64,000 nt of DNA. Origin: Pseudomonas wadenswilerensis (GTDB lineage: Bacteria > Pseudomonadota > Gammaproteobacteria > Pseudomonadales > Pseudomonadaceae). The translations under genes were made by a program, and so were the position numbers. This document shows, one piece after another, positions 9,102 through 18,226 of the stretch. Numbering within the stretch: position 1 is the stretch's first letter; each line of letters starts with the position of its first letter. The notes below the pieces were generated by a model. It did not search any database and was not told the DNA's origin. It saw nothing but the letters and a program-made list of their open reading frames with translations. The DNA lies in assembly GCF_900497695.1 (NCBI RefSeq), contig NZ_UIDD01000006.1, positions 124,001-188,000 on the forward strand, read 5' to 3'.

Positions 9102-10700
9102 ATGAAAAAAATCCTGCTGACGCTCCTGTGCCTGAGTGTCATCGGTTGCTCCAAGCCCAGTGAGCCCGAGAAAACCGTAGACGTGCTGCTGATCGGCGGC
9201 GGCATCATGAGTGCAAGCCTGGGTACCTACCTCAATGAGCTGGAACCCGGTTGGTCGATCGATATCTACGAGCGCCTGGACAAGGTCGCCGAAGAAAGCT
9301 CCAACGCCTGGAACAACGCCGGTACCGGTCACTCTGCCTTCTGCGAGCTGAACTACACCAGCGAAGGTGCCGACGGCAAGATCGACATCAGCAAGGCCGT
9401 TGGTGTCAACGAGCAGTTCGAGATCTCCAAGCAGTTCTGGGCCTATCAGGTCGAGCAGAACGTGCTGAGCAACCCGAAGTCGTTCATCAACAACGTGCCG
9501 CATATGAGCTTTGTCTGGGGCGACAAGAACGTCGAGTTCCTCAAGAAGCGTCATGAAGCCCTGCAGCACAGCTCGCTGTTCCGTGGCATGGAGTACTCCG
9601 AAGACCACGAGCAGATCAAGAAGTGGGTACCGATCGTGATGGAAGGCCGCGCTGCCGACCAGAAGATCGCCGCTACCCGCATGCCGATCGGCACCGACGT
9701 CAACTTCGGCGAGATCACCCGCCAGCTGATCGCCTCGCTGACCAAGCATGACAACGTCAAGCTGCACGTCCAGCACGAAGTGCGCGACATCGTCCGCAAT
9801 GCCGACAACACCTGGACCGTGGTCGTCGCTGACCTGGCCAACAAGGGTGTCGAGAGCAGCATCAAGGCCAAGTTCGTCTTCATCGGTGCCGGTGGTGGCG
9901 CCCTGAAGCTGCTGCAGAAATCGGGCATCCCTGAAGCTGACGGCTACGCCGGCTTCCCGGTCGGTGGCCAGTTCCTGATGACCGACAACCAGGACATCGT
10001 TGCCCGCCACAAGGCCAAGCTGTACGGCAAGGCTTCGGTCGGTGCGCCGCCGATGTCGGTTCCGCACCTGGACACCCGCGTGATCGACGGCAAGGAAGTG
10101 CTGCTGTTCGGCCCGTTCGCCACCTTCTCGACCAAGTTCCTGAAGAACGGCTCGCTGCTGGACATGTTCGCTGCGCTGACCACCCACAACATCATGCCGA
10201 TGACCCACGCCGGTATCGACAACATCGACCTGAGCACCTACCTGATGGGTCAGTTGATGCTGAGCTTCGATGACCGCATGGCGGCCCTGCGCGAATACTT
10301 CCCGAATGCCAAGAACGAAGACTGGAAACTGCTGCAGGCCGGTCAACGCGTCCAGGTGATCAAGAAGGACCCTGAGCACGGCGGCATCCTGCAGTTCGGT
10401 ACCGAAGTCGTTGCTGCCCAGGACGGCACCATCGCCGCACTGCTGGGCGCCTCGCCAGGTGCTTCGACCGCTGCGCCGATCATGCTGACCGTGCTGGAAA
10501 AGACCTTCAAGGATCGCATCAAGACCCCTGAATGGCAGGCCAAGCTGAAGGAAATCGTTCCGACCTATGGCCAGAAGCTCAACAACAACCTTGAGCTGAC
10601 CAACAAGACCCGCGAGTGGAGCAGCTCGCGTCTGAACCTGCTGTACGTTCCGGTACTGCCGGAAGAAGCCGCTGCGGTACAGGCTGAGCCTGCGCTGTAA
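9102..10700 (+). CDS. mqo: Malate:quinone oxidoreductase with a lipoprotein signal
   Basis: Mqo oxidises malate to oxaloacetate and passes electrons through FAD to the quinone pool, doing the TCA step without NAD. The 532-residue body is clearly Mqo: FAD-binding [16 protein letters not shown] at about 27-42, [16 protein letters not shown] near 72-87, and a C-terminal [10 protein letters not shown]. What stands out is the N-terminus: KK, a hydrophobic run, then LSVIGCSKP, a lipobox with Cys16. Known Mqo enzymes are mostly cytoplasmic peripheral membrane proteins; this one looks exported and lipid-anchored. Its ATG follows GGATTGAACT. A perfect 18-bp terminator follows. Confidence 0.93.
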   Translation: MKKILLTLLCLSVIGCSKPSEPEKTVDVLLIGGGIMSASLGTYLNELEPGWSIDIYERLDKVAEESSNAWNNAGTGHSAFCELNYTSEGADGKIDISKAVGVNEQFEISKQFWAYQVEQNVLSNPKSFINNVPHMSFVWGDKNVEFLKKRHEALQHSSLFRGMEYSEDHEQIKKWVPIVMEGRAADQKIAATRMPIGTDVNFGEITRQLIASLTKHDNVKLHVQHEVRDIVRNADNTWTVVVADLANKGVESSIKAKFVFIGAGGGALKLLQKSGIPEADGYAGFPVGGQFLMTDNQDIVARHKAKLYGKASVGAPPMSVPHLDTRVIDGKEVLLFGPFATFSTKFLKNGSLLDMFAALTTHNIMPMTHAGIDNIDLSTYLMGQLMLSFDDRMAALREYFPNAKNEDWKLLQAGQRVQVIKKDPEHGGILQFGTEVVAAQDGTIAALLGASPGASTAAPIMLTVLEKTFKDRIKTPEWQAKLKEIVPTYGQKLNNNLELTNKTREWSSSRLNLLYVPVLPEEAAAVQAEPAL

Positions 10701-10715
10701 GCTTTCGCTTTGCTG

Positions 10716-10753
10716 GAAACAAACAAGCCCCTGTTCAGGGGCTTGTTTGTTTC
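10716..10753. terminator. Perfect 18-bp hairpin after mqo
   Basis: GAAACAAACAAGCCCCTG, a 2-base loop TT, then its exact complement. The stem top is GC-rich and both outer arms are A/T-rich, so the site can act as an intrinsic terminator in either direction. Confidence 0.85.
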
Positions 10754-10768
10754 TGGCCCGCCAAAAGA

Positions 10769-10837
10769 ATCGCCGGCAAGGCCGGCTCCCACGGTGGATT
10801 TGGCTTGCACCTGTGGGAGCCGGCCTTGCCGGCGATT
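10769..10837. repeat. REP pair downstream of mqo
   Basis: CGCCGGCAAGGCCGGCTCCCAC followed after about 20 bases by TGTGGGAGCCGGCCTTGCCGGCG, in inverted orientation. It lies between the convergent mqo and the glycine-zipper gene. Confidence 0.88.
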
Positions 10838-10857
10838 GGGGGCTGCTCGGTTGTGGA

Positions 10858-11232
10858 TCAGTGCCGCTTCTTGCGATGGCTGTCCGCCAGGTTATTACCC
10901 AGCGCACCACCGGCCGCGCCGCCCAGGCCGGCACCAATCGCCGACCCGGTGCTGCCACCCAGCTTGCCACCCACCAGCGAACCACCGGCCGAACCCAGGC
11001 CACCACCAATGGCCGCCTTGGTCTTGTTGCCTTTCTTCGCGCCCATGGCGCTGCCCGCTGCACCGCCGACGCCGGCGCCAATGGCCGCACCGGTGCTGCC
11101 GCCAAGCTTCTGCCCGACCACGTTACCCAGTACACCACCCAGGCCACCGCCTACAGCGGTCTGGCCATCACCGGCCATGGCGCCTTGTGCGCACAGCAGG
11201 CCCAGGGTCAGGGCGGCAAGAGTCTTACGCAT
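10858..11232 (-). CDS. Glycine-zipper repeat protein, exported
   Basis: A 124-residue protein beginning MRKTLAALTLGLLCAQGAMA, a typical signal peptide cut after AMA. The mature part is almost entirely glycine-zipper repeat: GGGLGGVLGNVVGQKLGGST and KLGGSTGSAIGAGLGGAAG occur as an internal duplication separated by a Lys-rich stretch (MGAKKGNKTKAA). The tail is basic (SHRKKRH). Such repeats pack membrane helices, so it probably sits in the outer membrane or periplasm; the function is unknown. The ATG at 11232 has GAGG seven bases upstream; the frame open to 11337 has no better start. Confidence 0.75.
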   Translation of the reverse strand: MRKTLAALTLGLLCAQGAMAGDGQTAVGGGLGGVLGNVVGQKLGGSTGAAIGAGVGGAAGSAMGAKKGNKTKAAIGGGLGSAGGSLVGGKLGGSTGSAIGAGLGGAAGGALGNNLADSHRKKRH

Positions 11233-11323
11233 GTGAATCAACCTCGATATTCGAAAGGCGCGCATTCTGCTGGTAGCGCCGCCGCCGCGCAATGCTGGCC
11301 ACTGCAGCTCGTCTGCCGGGCAC

Positions 11324-11353
11324 GAAAAAGCCCGCACGTGGGCGGGCTTTTCG
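11324..11353 (-). terminator. Terminator of tRNA-Pro
   Basis: AAAAGCCCGC/GCGGGCTTTT stem with a 6-base loop, just downstream (leftward) of the tRNA gene. The A/T-rich arms give a T-run in the leftward reading. Confidence 0.8.
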
Positions 11354-11363
11354 CTGAGTAAAC

Positions 11364-11440
11364 TGGTCGGAGAGACAGGATTCGAACCTGCGGCCTTCTC
11401 GTCCCGAACGAGACGCGCTACCTGGCTGCGCTACACTCCG
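11364..11440 (-). tRNA. tRNA-Pro (anticodon CGG)
   Basis: Read leftward the 77-base sequence starts CGGAGTGTAGCGCAGCC and ends CTCTCCGACCA. The anticodon stem TCTCG/CGAGA encloses the loop TTCGGGA, which gives anticodon CGG, decoding CCG proline. The T-arm GGTTCGAATCC is canonical and CCA is encoded. The acceptor stem has one U-U mismatch at pair 6-67. It stands alone with its own terminator. Confidence 0.96.
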
Positions 11441-11504
11441 ATGGAGAAAATATTACTCAAAACTCTCTCCTCGACAAGCCCCCGACAGCGGCTTGTCGAT
11501 CAGG

Positions 11505-11726
11505 TCACAGGTCCTTGACGGTGCGGACCTGATCCTTGTTGATGCGGGTGCGCTTGCCGTCCAGCTGTTCGAATTCGTAGAAGCCCGAGTCTTCATCGTA
11601 TTGCGGAGTATCGACCGCCTGGATCTCGCGGCCGTCGTTCAGGGTGATGACGGTCGGCGAAGCGCAACCAGCCAGCGTGCCAAGACCCAGGGCGAGCAGG
11701 AAAGCGGGAAGAGTCCGTTGAATCAT
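11505..11726 (-). CDS. YgdI/YgdR-family small lipoprotein
   Basis: A 73-residue lipoprotein. It starts [21 protein letters not shown], giving a lipobox LAGC with Cys21. The short mature part has the family pattern [16 protein letters not shown] and a later KDQVRTV, typical of YgdI/YgdR (SH3-like fold) lipoproteins. Function is unknown across the family. The ATG at 11726 follows CTGGAGAAACACA; the frame open to 11807 has no supporting ribosome site. It is divergent from moaB. Confidence 0.85.
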   Translation of the reverse strand: MIQRTLPAFLLALGLGTLAGCASPTVITLNDGREIQAVDTPQYDEDSGFYEFEQLDGKRTRINKDQVRTVKDL

Positions 11727-11922
11727 TGTGTTTCTCCAGTAAAGGATGGTGCGTAATGTTTCTTGAGACGCGTGGCGCCTGCGCAAGTTCCGTGCAGATT
11801 GCAGCATAGCGGCAATCCAGCATTATTGACCGGCAACAATGCCTGGGCCGGTGGCGGGCGCGGGCGGGCAGGGCTGTGATATAACACCGCTCATTCGTTT
11901 CTATCAATGGATTCTAGGTCCC

Positions 11923-12462
11923 ATGAAAGCCAAGGCTGATGTACCTTTCGTGCCGCTGAACATTGCCGTATTGACCGTCAGCGATACCCGCACCCTGGAA
12001 ACCGACACCTCCGGCCAGGTGTTCGTCGACCGCTTGACCGAGGCCGGCCACGCCCTGGCGGCGCGGGTGCTGCTCAAGGACGATCTGTACAAGATCCGCG
12101 CCCAGGTCGCTACCTGGATCGCCGATGAGCAAGTGCAGGTGGTGCTGATCACCGGCGGTACCGGCTTCACCGGGCGTGACAGCACACCCGAGGCAGTGGC
12201 CTGCCTGCTGGACAAGCAGGTCGATGGTTTCGGTGAGCTGTTCCGGCACATTTCCCTGGCCGATATCGGTACCTCCACCGTGCAATCCCGGGCCCTGGCG
12301 GGCTTGGCCAATGGCACCCTGGTGTGCTGCCTGCCGGGCTCGACCAATGCGGTGCGCACCGGTTGGGACGGCATCCTCGCCGAGCAGCTGGATGCCCGTC
12401 ATCGCCCGTGCAACTTCGTCACCCATCTCAAGCAGGCCGCGCCCTGCGAAAGCCGTGGTTGA
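11923..12462 (+). CDS. moaB: Molybdenum cofactor biosynthesis protein MoaB
   Basis: MoaB adenylylates molybdopterin before metal insertion. The 179-residue product has the MoCF-binding fold with NIAVLTVSDTR at the N-terminus, the substrate-loop motif ITGGTGFTGRDSTPEA at about residues 76-91, and a late LPGSTNAVRTGWDGIL. This matches MoaB rather than MogA by length. It begins at the ATG at 11923. The moeA start follows eight bases after its stop, so the two are one operon and act in consecutive steps. Confidence 0.92.
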   Translation: MKAKADVPFVPLNIAVLTVSDTRTLETDTSGQVFVDRLTEAGHALAARVLLKDDLYKIRAQVATWIADEQVQVVLITGGTGFTGRDSTPEAVACLLDKQVDGFGELFRHISLADIGTSTVQSRALAGLANGTLVCCLPGSTNAVRTGWDGILAEQLDARHRPCNFVTHLKQAAPCESRG

Positions 12463-12469
12463 GGCGGCC

Positions 12470-13672
12470 ATGCACACACCCTTGATGCCTGTCGAAGAAG
12501 CCCTGAGCAAATTGCTGGCGCTGGCCGAAGCCGCGCCGATCAAAGACACCGAGCAAGTCGCCCTGGCCGCCGCTGAAGGCCGCGTGCTGGCCCATGAGCT
12601 GGTGTCGAGCCTTGACCTGCCGCCTTGGCCCAACAGTGCCATGGACGGCTACGCCCTGCGCCTGGCTGACTGGACCGGCGAGCCGCTGCCGGTCAGTCAG
12701 CGGGTATTTGCCGGGCATTCGCCCGAGCCGTTGCTGCCGGGCACCTGTGCGCGGATCTTTACCGGGGCGCCGCTGCCGGTGGGAGCCGATTGTGTAGAAA
12801 TGCAGGAAAACGCCGAAGTGCTGGACGATCAGCGTGTGCGCTTCACCGAGCCCCTGCGCATCGGCCAGAACATTCGCCCGCAAGGGCAGGAGACCCGGGT
12901 TGGCGAGGCGGTATTGGCCGCCGGCACGCGCCTCGGGCCGATCGAGCTGGGCCTGGCAGCTTCTCTGGGTTGCGCCGAACTGACCGTGGTGCGGCGCGTG
13001 AAGGTGGCGGTGCTGTCCACCGGTGACGAGCTTGTCGAACCCGGCTTGCCCCTCGGTCCCGGGCAGATCTACAACAGCAACCGCCGCCTGCTCGGCAGCT
13101 GGCTGCAACGTTTGGGTTGCGAAGTGATCGATGCCGGCATTCTGGCCGACGATCTGGAGAAAACCCGCGACTGCCTGGCCGGGTTGCAGGAAGTCGATCT
13201 GATTCTTTCCACTGGCGGCGTTTCGGTGGGCGAGGCGGACTACCTGGGCATCGCCCTGCGTGAAGAGGGCGAGCTGTCGCTGTGGAAGCTGGCGATCAAG
13301 CCCGGCAAGCCACTGACCTTCGGTCACTACAAGGGGGTGCCGGTCATCGGCTTGCCCGGCAACCCGGCCTCGACCCTGGTGACCTTCGGCCTGCTGACCC
13401 GGCCTTACCTGCTGCGCCGCCAGGGCGTTGCCGAGGTCACGCCGCTGCAGTTCCCGGTGCCGGCCGGTTTCGATTGGCCCAAGGCTGGCAGTCGTCGCGA
13501 GTACCTGCGCGGCCGGCTGGAGCAGGGCAGTGCGCTGATCTACAAGAACCAGAGTTCGGGAGTGCTGCGCAGTGCCGCCTGGGCCGAGGGTCTGGTCGAG
13601 GTGCGTGAAGGCCACACCCCGGGCAAAGGCGATATCGTCCAGTTCATTCCCTTGAGTGAACTACTTGGCTGA
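12470..13672 (+). CDS. moeA: Molybdopterin molybdenumtransferase MoeA
   Basis: MoeA inserts molybdate into adenylylated molybdopterin. The 400-residue product has all MoeA parts: PPWPNSAMDGYALR (about 50), GRIFTGAPLP-like ARIFTGAPLPVGAD (about 96), the MoCF domain with VLSTGDELVEPG (about 183) and STGGVSVGEADYLG (about 246), and PVIGLPGNPAS (about 291). I chose the ATG at 12470; MPVEEA at 12485 is an alternative. Its last 12 bases overlap the end of the convergent glycosyltransferase gene. Confidence 0.93.
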   Translation: MHTPLMPVEEALSKLLALAEAAPIKDTEQVALAAAEGRVLAHELVSSLDLPPWPNSAMDGYALRLADWTGEPLPVSQRVFAGHSPEPLLPGTCARIFTGAPLPVGADCVEMQENAEVLDDQRVRFTEPLRIGQNIRPQGQETRVGEAVLAAGTRLGPIELGLAASLGCAELTVVRRVKVAVLSTGDELVEPGLPLGPGQIYNSNRRLLGSWLQRLGCEVIDAGILADDLEKTRDCLAGLQEVDLILSTGGVSVGEADYLGIALREEGELSLWKLAIKPGKPLTFGHYKGVPVIGLPGNPASTLVTFGLLTRPYLLRRQGVAEVTPLQFPVPAGFDWPKAGSRREYLRGRLEQGSALIYKNQSSGVLRSAAWAEGLVEVREGHTPGKGDIVQFIPLSELLG

Positions 13673-14908
13673 GCGGCTGAGCAAGGTGCCGCCCACCAGG
13701 GCGGCGCCACTCGGCGCACGCAAGCTGGGGCGCGCATGCACGCTTTCCAGCTGGGCAGCGGCGACGCTCCAGTCGTGCCGGCTGCAGACAAACTCCCGCG
13801 CCGCTTGCGACATCTGACGCAGGCGCCACGGCTGGTTCAACAGCTGGGTAATCATCAGGGCCAGCTGGTCGCCATCGTCGCTGGCCAGGTAGTGCTCGCC
13901 CTGGGTCACCTGCAGGCCTGATACGCCTTTGGCCGTGGTCACCACCGGCAGCCCGGCGGCCATGGCTTCCAGCACCTTGATCTTCGAGCCGCCGCCGTAA
14001 CGCAGCGGGGCGAAGAAGATCGCCGAGTGACGCTGAATTTCGCGCAGGTCAGGCAGATACCCTACCCATTCGATCCGCGGATCGCTCCAGCGCAGCTTCC
14101 AGCTAGGTGGCAGGGCGTGGCCCACCACCGCCAGGCGCACCGCTGGATTGCTCAGCCAGACTTGCGGAAGAATGTCTTCCAGCGCCCATTCGATGGCCTC
14201 AAGGTTGGCGCCATACTCGAAGTTACCGACAAACAGCAGGCGCTGGCTGTGCAGCGAGGGCTGGATGTCCTGGTAATGCGCGCAGTCAACGCCGTTGATC
14301 ACCACCGAAACCGGTGAGCCAGTCACCTGGCCGATATGCTCGGCGTCAGTGGGGCTGACCGCCACTACTTCGTGGGCCTGGCCGAGTACGCGGTTCTCCC
14401 AGCGCCGGTAGCGCCAGCGATCGAAGGCATTGAATGGCCGCAGCCACAACGGCAAACGGTCGTGACAGGCGGCGCCGTTGACGGATTCGATGTTGTGTTC
14501 ACTGAGCACGAACGGCAGCCCGCGCGCCTGCAGGGCTTTTTCGAAGGGTTGGAAGCTGTAGCTGTGTTCGATCTGGATGACGTCCCATGGCTCTTCCAGC
14601 AATTGCTCGAAGCAGTGGCGCAAGTGCGGCGCCAGGCCGTTGATGCTGGCGCGCATCGGGTAGCTGGCGTAGATCGCCGCCAGCAGGTTCAGCGGGCTGT
14701 GCAAGGGGCGCCGGGGAAGCACGATCAGGCGTTCGAGCAAGGGCTCCAACGCCTGTCGCGCGGCCTCGCTGGGGGGGATTTTCGATTGCACCAGCAAGGT
14801 GATGCGATGACCGCGCTGCGCCAGGTTGCGCAGCAGGTGATATTGTCGGGTTTTACCGCCGCTGGTGGTCGGCCAGGGCAGGTAGGGTAGTGTCCAGAGT
14901 ACGCGCAT
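13661..14908 (-). CDS. GT4-type glycosyltransferase
   Basis: A 415-residue GT-B glycosyltransferase. The N-terminal domain starts MRVLWTLPYLPWPTTSGGKTR, a Gly-rich acceptor-side loop found in family GT4. The C-terminal domain contains NGVDCAHY and then FFAPLRYGGGSKIKVLEAMA with GLPVVTT, the nucleotide-sugar-binding region with the retaining E-x7-E-like arrangement. No membrane segment. It sits 65 bases downstream of manC on the same strand, so it probably uses a mannose-derived sugar donor. The product polysaccharide is unknown. It overlaps moeA by 12 bases tail to tail. Confidence 0.83.
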   Translation of the reverse strand: MRVLWTLPYLPWPTTSGGKTRQYHLLRNLAQRGHRITLLVQSKIPPSEAARQALEPLLERLIVLPRRPLHSPLNLLAAIYASYPMRASINGLAPHLRHCFEQLLEEPWDVIQIEHSYSFQPFEKALQARGLPFVLSEHNIESVNGAACHDRLPLWLRPFNAFDRWRYRRWENRVLGQAHEVVAVSPTDAEHIGQVTGSPVSVVINGVDCAHYQDIQPSLHSQRLLFVGNFEYGANLEAIEWALEDILPQVWLSNPAVRLAVVGHALPPSWKLRWSDPRIEWVGYLPDLREIQRHSAIFFAPLRYGGGSKIKVLEAMAAGLPVVTTAKGVSGLQVTQGEHYLASDDGDQLALMITQLLNQPWRLRQMSQAAREFVCSRHDWSVAAAQLESVHARPSLRAPSGAALVGGTLLSRSAK

Positions 14909-14973
14909 GACCCCTTTTCCTCTGTGAGCAAGCGGGTAACGGCATGCAAATAAAAATGGACGCGTCGTGGCAG

Positions 14974-16428
14974 TCAGCTTGCGGCTGGCTCCGGGGCGCG
15001 TCCATAGATATCAGTAAAGCGCACGATGTCGTCCTCGCCCAGGTATTCGCCACTTTGTACTTCAATCATGACCAGATCGATCACCCCCGGGTTGGTCAGG
15101 CGGTGCACCCGACCGGGTTTGATGAAGGTCGATTCGTTGGTGTCGAGCAGAAATTCCTCTTCACCATTGGTCACGCAGGCCATGCCGCTGACCACGATCC
15201 AGTGCTCGCTGCGGTGGTGATGCATCTGCAGTGACAGCGAGGCGTCGGGGCGGACCATGATCCGCTTGATCTTGAACCGCGGGCCTTCCTCGAGCACCGT
15301 GTAGGTGCCCCAGGGGCGGTTGACGGTGCGGTGCAGGCGAAAAGCATCGTGACCCTGGCGCTTGAGCTGCTGGGCGATCACCTTGACCTCCTGGCTACGC
15401 GCAGCGTCGGCGATCAGCAGGGCGTCGGGGGTGTCGATGATGATCAGGTTGTCCAGGCCCACCGCGCCGACCAGGCGCCGCGGCGAGTCGATGTAGCAAT
15501 TGCGCACATCGTGCAGCACGGTTTCACCGGTGCAGCGGTTGCCCTGATGGTCGCCGGCCTTGAGCTCGCGCACTGCTTCCCAGCTGCCGATATCGCTCCA
15601 GCCCAGCTGGCTGGGCAATACCGCGACCTGTTGCGAGACCTCCATCACTGCGTAGTCGATGGAAATGTCCGGTACCTGGGCAAAGCTGTCCGGGTCCAGT
15701 TCCACCTGGCACTCGCGCGCGCCTTCCTTGTAGGGGCTAAGCGCCAGGCAGTGATTGACCGCTGCCAGCAGTTGCGGGGTGTGCTGCTCCAGTTCATGGA
15801 GGATGGCATCGACGCGCATGCAGAACATGCCGGCATTCCACAGGTGCTGACCACCGTCGAGGTACTGCTGTGCGGTTTCGGCGTCGGGCTTTTCGACAAA
15901 GCGCGCCGCCTTGAAGCCATTGGCGTCCAGGGCCTGGCCTTTTTCGATGTAACCAAAACCGGTTTCGGCGCGGGTTGGTACCAGGCCGAAGGTGGTCAGC
16001 CAGCCGTGGGCAGCCAGCGCCCGGGCCTGGCTGACCGCCTGGTCGAAAGCGCTGAGGTCGGTTATCAGGTGGTCGGCCGGCAGCACCAGCAGCTGTGCGT
16101 CTTCGCCGTACAGCCGGGCGCAGTGCAGGGCGGCAGCGGCGATGGCCGCAGCGGTGTTGCGGCCAACGGGTTCGAGGATGTAGTCCAGGGCCAGGTTGGC
16201 TTTGTTCAGTTGGCGGAACTCGTCCTGGGTGCGGAAGAACACTTCACGATTGGTCACGGTCAGGACTCGTTCGACATCGGCCAGCCGGCTGGCGCGGGCG
16301 AAGGTCTTCTGCAGCAGGCTCTGGCCATCGGGCAGGCGCATGAACGGCTTGGGCATGGTCTCCCGGGAGACCGGCCACAGGCGGGTGCCGGCGCCGCCAG
16401 CGATGATGCAAGGGATCAGAACACTCAT
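14974..16428 (-). CDS. manC: Mannose-1-phosphate guanylyltransferase / mannose-6-phosphate isomerase (AlgA/WbpW/PslB type)
   Basis: Bifunctional enzyme making GDP-mannose. The 484-residue product has the nucleotidyltransferase half with GGAGTRLWPVSRETMPKPF at about 11-29 and FVEKP near 178, and a cupin isomerase half with LQMHHHRSEHW near 410-420. The start at 16428 (MSVLIPCII) follows GAGGCTGTGAG; upstream codons in frame look spurious. It heads a two-gene leftward unit with the GT4 enzyme and diverges from the lipid kinase. Because several paralogues exist in Pseudomonas (algA, wbpW, pslB), the pathway it serves is uncertain. Confidence 0.9.
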   Translation of the reverse strand: MSVLIPCIIAGGAGTRLWPVSRETMPKPFMRLPDGQSLLQKTFARASRLADVERVLTVTNREVFFRTQDEFRQLNKANLALDYILEPVGRNTAAAIAAAALHCARLYGEDAQLLVLPADHLITDLSAFDQAVSQARALAAHGWLTTFGLVPTRAETGFGYIEKGQALDANGFKAARFVEKPDAETAQQYLDGGQHLWNAGMFCMRVDAILHELEQHTPQLLAAVNHCLALSPYKEGARECQVELDPDSFAQVPDISIDYAVMEVSQQVAVLPSQLGWSDIGSWEAVRELKAGDHQGNRCTGETVLHDVRNCYIDSPRRLVGAVGLDNLIIIDTPDALLIADAARSQEVKVIAQQLKRQGHDAFRLHRTVNRPWGTYTVLEEGPRFKIKRIMVRPDASLSLQMHHHRSEHWIVVSGMACVTNGEEEFLLDTNESTFIKPGRVHRLTNPGVIDLVMIEVQSGEYLGEDDIVRFTDIYGRAPEPAAS

Positions 16429-16683
16429 CTCACAGCCTCGAGTCAAAAGTAAACAGAGCAACCTGGCAGGCTTTTGCGCAATGAGTCAATAAACTGACTT
16501 TTACCACTGGCGTCGTCCATGAAGGCCAAATATTTGTCGAATGATGCCCCTCGGCGGCCAAGCTTTCAATGATATTTGTATGAATGGTGTGCGAAAGATC
16601 GCTGAATCGTTAAGTGCAATGCAGTAAAGGCAAGCCAGAAAGGGTCGAGATATTCGACGCTCAATTCATCGGGGAACGCACAA
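16429..16683. other. Divergent region manC/lipid kinase
   Basis: 255 bp, clearly more AT-rich than its surroundings (for example CAATGATATTTGTATGAATG at 16568). It must carry the manC promoter leftward and the lipid kinase promoter rightward. I see no perfect palindrome. Confidence 0.4.
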
Positions 16684-17583
16684 ATGGCGCAGCAAAAGGC
16701 ATTGATGATCCTGCATGGCAAACAAGCCATGAATGAAGCGGTTCGGGCTGCGGTGACTACCCTGCGTGAGCGTGGCTGGCAACTGGACGTGCGCCTGACC
16801 TGGGAAGCTGGTGATGCCCAGCGCCTGGTCAAGGAGGCACTGGCAGCCGGCTACCCGTACCTGGTGGCCGGAGGCGGTGATGGCACGCTGCGCGACGTCG
16901 CCGAGGCCATGGCGGGTGCCGATTGCGCTGCCAGCCTGGTGTTGTTGCCGCTGGGCACGGCCAACGACTTTGCCAGGGCAGCCGGGGTGCCGCTGGAGCC
17001 GGGGCAGGCCCTGGCCCTGCTTGAAGTGCCGGCGCAGGCCATCGATCTGGGCGAGGTCGGTGGGCAGGTGTTTCTGAACATGGCTACCGGTGGTTTCGGC
17101 AGCCAGGTGACCGCCAATACCTCCGAAGACCTGAAAAAGATTCTGGGCGCCGCGGCGTACCTGTTCACCGGGCTGTCGCGCTTCAGCGAGCTGCGTGCCG
17201 CTTCGGTCGAGTTGCATGGTCCGGATTTTCAATGGCAGGGCGAGTTGCTGGCCCTGGGCATCGGCAATGGCCGTCAGGCCGGTGGCGGACATGTGTTGTG
17301 CCCCGATGCGCAGGTCGATGACGGCATGCTCGATGTCAGCATCCTGCCGGCGCCCCAGGAAGTGGTCGGCACCCTGCGTGGCTTGCTCAGCGATGGCCTG
17401 GGCCTGGACAGCATGTTCGTCCGCGCGCGCCTGCCGTGGGTCGAGATCAAAAGCTCGCAAGGCCTGGACATCAACCTCGATGGCGAACCGTTGCAGGGCG
17501 ACAGCCTGCGCTTTCAGGCGCTGCCGGCGGCCCTGCGGGTGCACTTGCCGCCAGGGTCGCCGCTACTCAGTCGTCGAGGCTGA
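16684..17583 (+). CDS. yegS: YegS/DAGK-family lipid kinase
   Basis: A 299-residue protein of the diacylglycerol-kinase catalytic family, which phosphorylates lipid hydroxyls with ATP. It shows the nucleotide-binding motif AGGGDGTLRDVAEAM near residues 59-73, LPLGTANDFAR at about 90-100, the ATGGFGS loop near 134, and a C-terminal DGEPL segment, all as in YegS. GGGGAACG precedes the ATG. The last 17 bases overlap the end of the convergent response-regulator gene. The cellular substrate is not established for the family. Confidence 0.88.
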   Translation: MAQQKALMILHGKQAMNEAVRAAVTTLRERGWQLDVRLTWEAGDAQRLVKEALAAGYPYLVAGGGDGTLRDVAEAMAGADCAASLVLLPLGTANDFARAAGVPLEPGQALALLEVPAQAIDLGEVGGQVFLNMATGGFGSQVTANTSEDLKKILGAAAYLFTGLSRFSELRAASVELHGPDFQWQGELLALGIGNGRQAGGGHVLCPDAQVDDGMLDVSILPAPQEVVGTLRGLLSDGLGLDSMFVRARLPWVEIKSSQGLDINLDGEPLQGDSLRFQALPAALRVHLPPGSPLLSRRG

Positions 17584-18226
17584 TGATCTGCTCGCGCACG
17601 GCAAACAGCACCAGGCCAGCGACATCGTAGATCTGCAGGCGTTTCATGATCTGCGATCGGTGGGTTTCCACAGTCTTGATGCTCAGGCCCAGGCCCTGGG
17701 CGATTTCCCGCGTCGATTTGCCGCGCACGATCAGGCGCAGGATCTCCAGTTGGCGGGCGGTGAGGTTGTGATTCTCGACCGCTTCCGGCTTGCTCGACTG
17801 GGCGCGCAGCAGCGCCTGGTTGATCACCGTGTGGGCAATCGCCGGGCTCAGGTAGCGCTCGTTGCCGCGCAGCGCCGCCAGTGCCTGCTCAAGCTCGGTG
17901 GCGGTAGTGTCCTTGAGCAGGTAGCCATGGGCGCCGCTTTCCAGTGCCTGCATGATCAGCTCCGGGTCGGTGTGCATCGAGAGGATCAGCACCTTGCAGC
18001 GACAGCCGAGGGCGCGTAACCGGCTCAGGGCGTCCAGGCCGCTGGTGGAGCGCATGGAAATATCCAGCAGGACGATATCCGGGTCCAGTTGCATGACCAG
18101 TTCAGGCACCTGGCTGCCGTCGTTGGCTTCGCCGATCACGGCATAGCCAGGTATATCGGACACCAGCGCACGAACACCTGCGCGGATCAGTGAGTGGTCA
18201 TCCACCAACAGCAATGTACAGGTCAT
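17567..18226 (-). CDS. NarL/FixJ-type response regulator
   Basis: A 219-residue response regulator: receiver domain with acidic pair D9/D10, phospho-acceptor Asp55 in VLLDIS and conserved Lys in YLLKDTT, then a LuxR-type helix-turn-helix (LTARQLEILRLIVRGKSTRE and LGLSIKTVETHR) at about 150-200. It overlaps its kinase gene by ATGA, so they are translationally coupled and form a cognate pair. Targets are unknown. Confidence 0.88.
   Translation of the reverse strand: MTCTLLLVDDHSLIRAGVRALVSDIPGYAVIGEANDGSQVPELVMQLDPDIVLLDISMRSTSGLDALSRLRALGCRCKVLILSMHTDPELIMQALESGAHGYLLKDTTATELEQALAALRGNERYLSPAIAHTVINQALLRAQSSKPEAVENHNLTARQLEILRLIVRGKSTREIAQGLGLSIKTVETHRSQIMKRLQIYDVAGLVLFAVREQIISLDD

Noticed and set aside
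10769..10837. REP pairs as CRISPR-like repeats
   Set aside because: Units are inverted, not evenly spaced direct repeats, and no cas gene is present.
10858..11232. Bacteriocin reading of the glycine-zipper gene
   Set aside because: Glycine repeats also occur in class II bacteriocins, but there is a Sec signal peptide, no double-Gly leader, and no immunity or transport gene.
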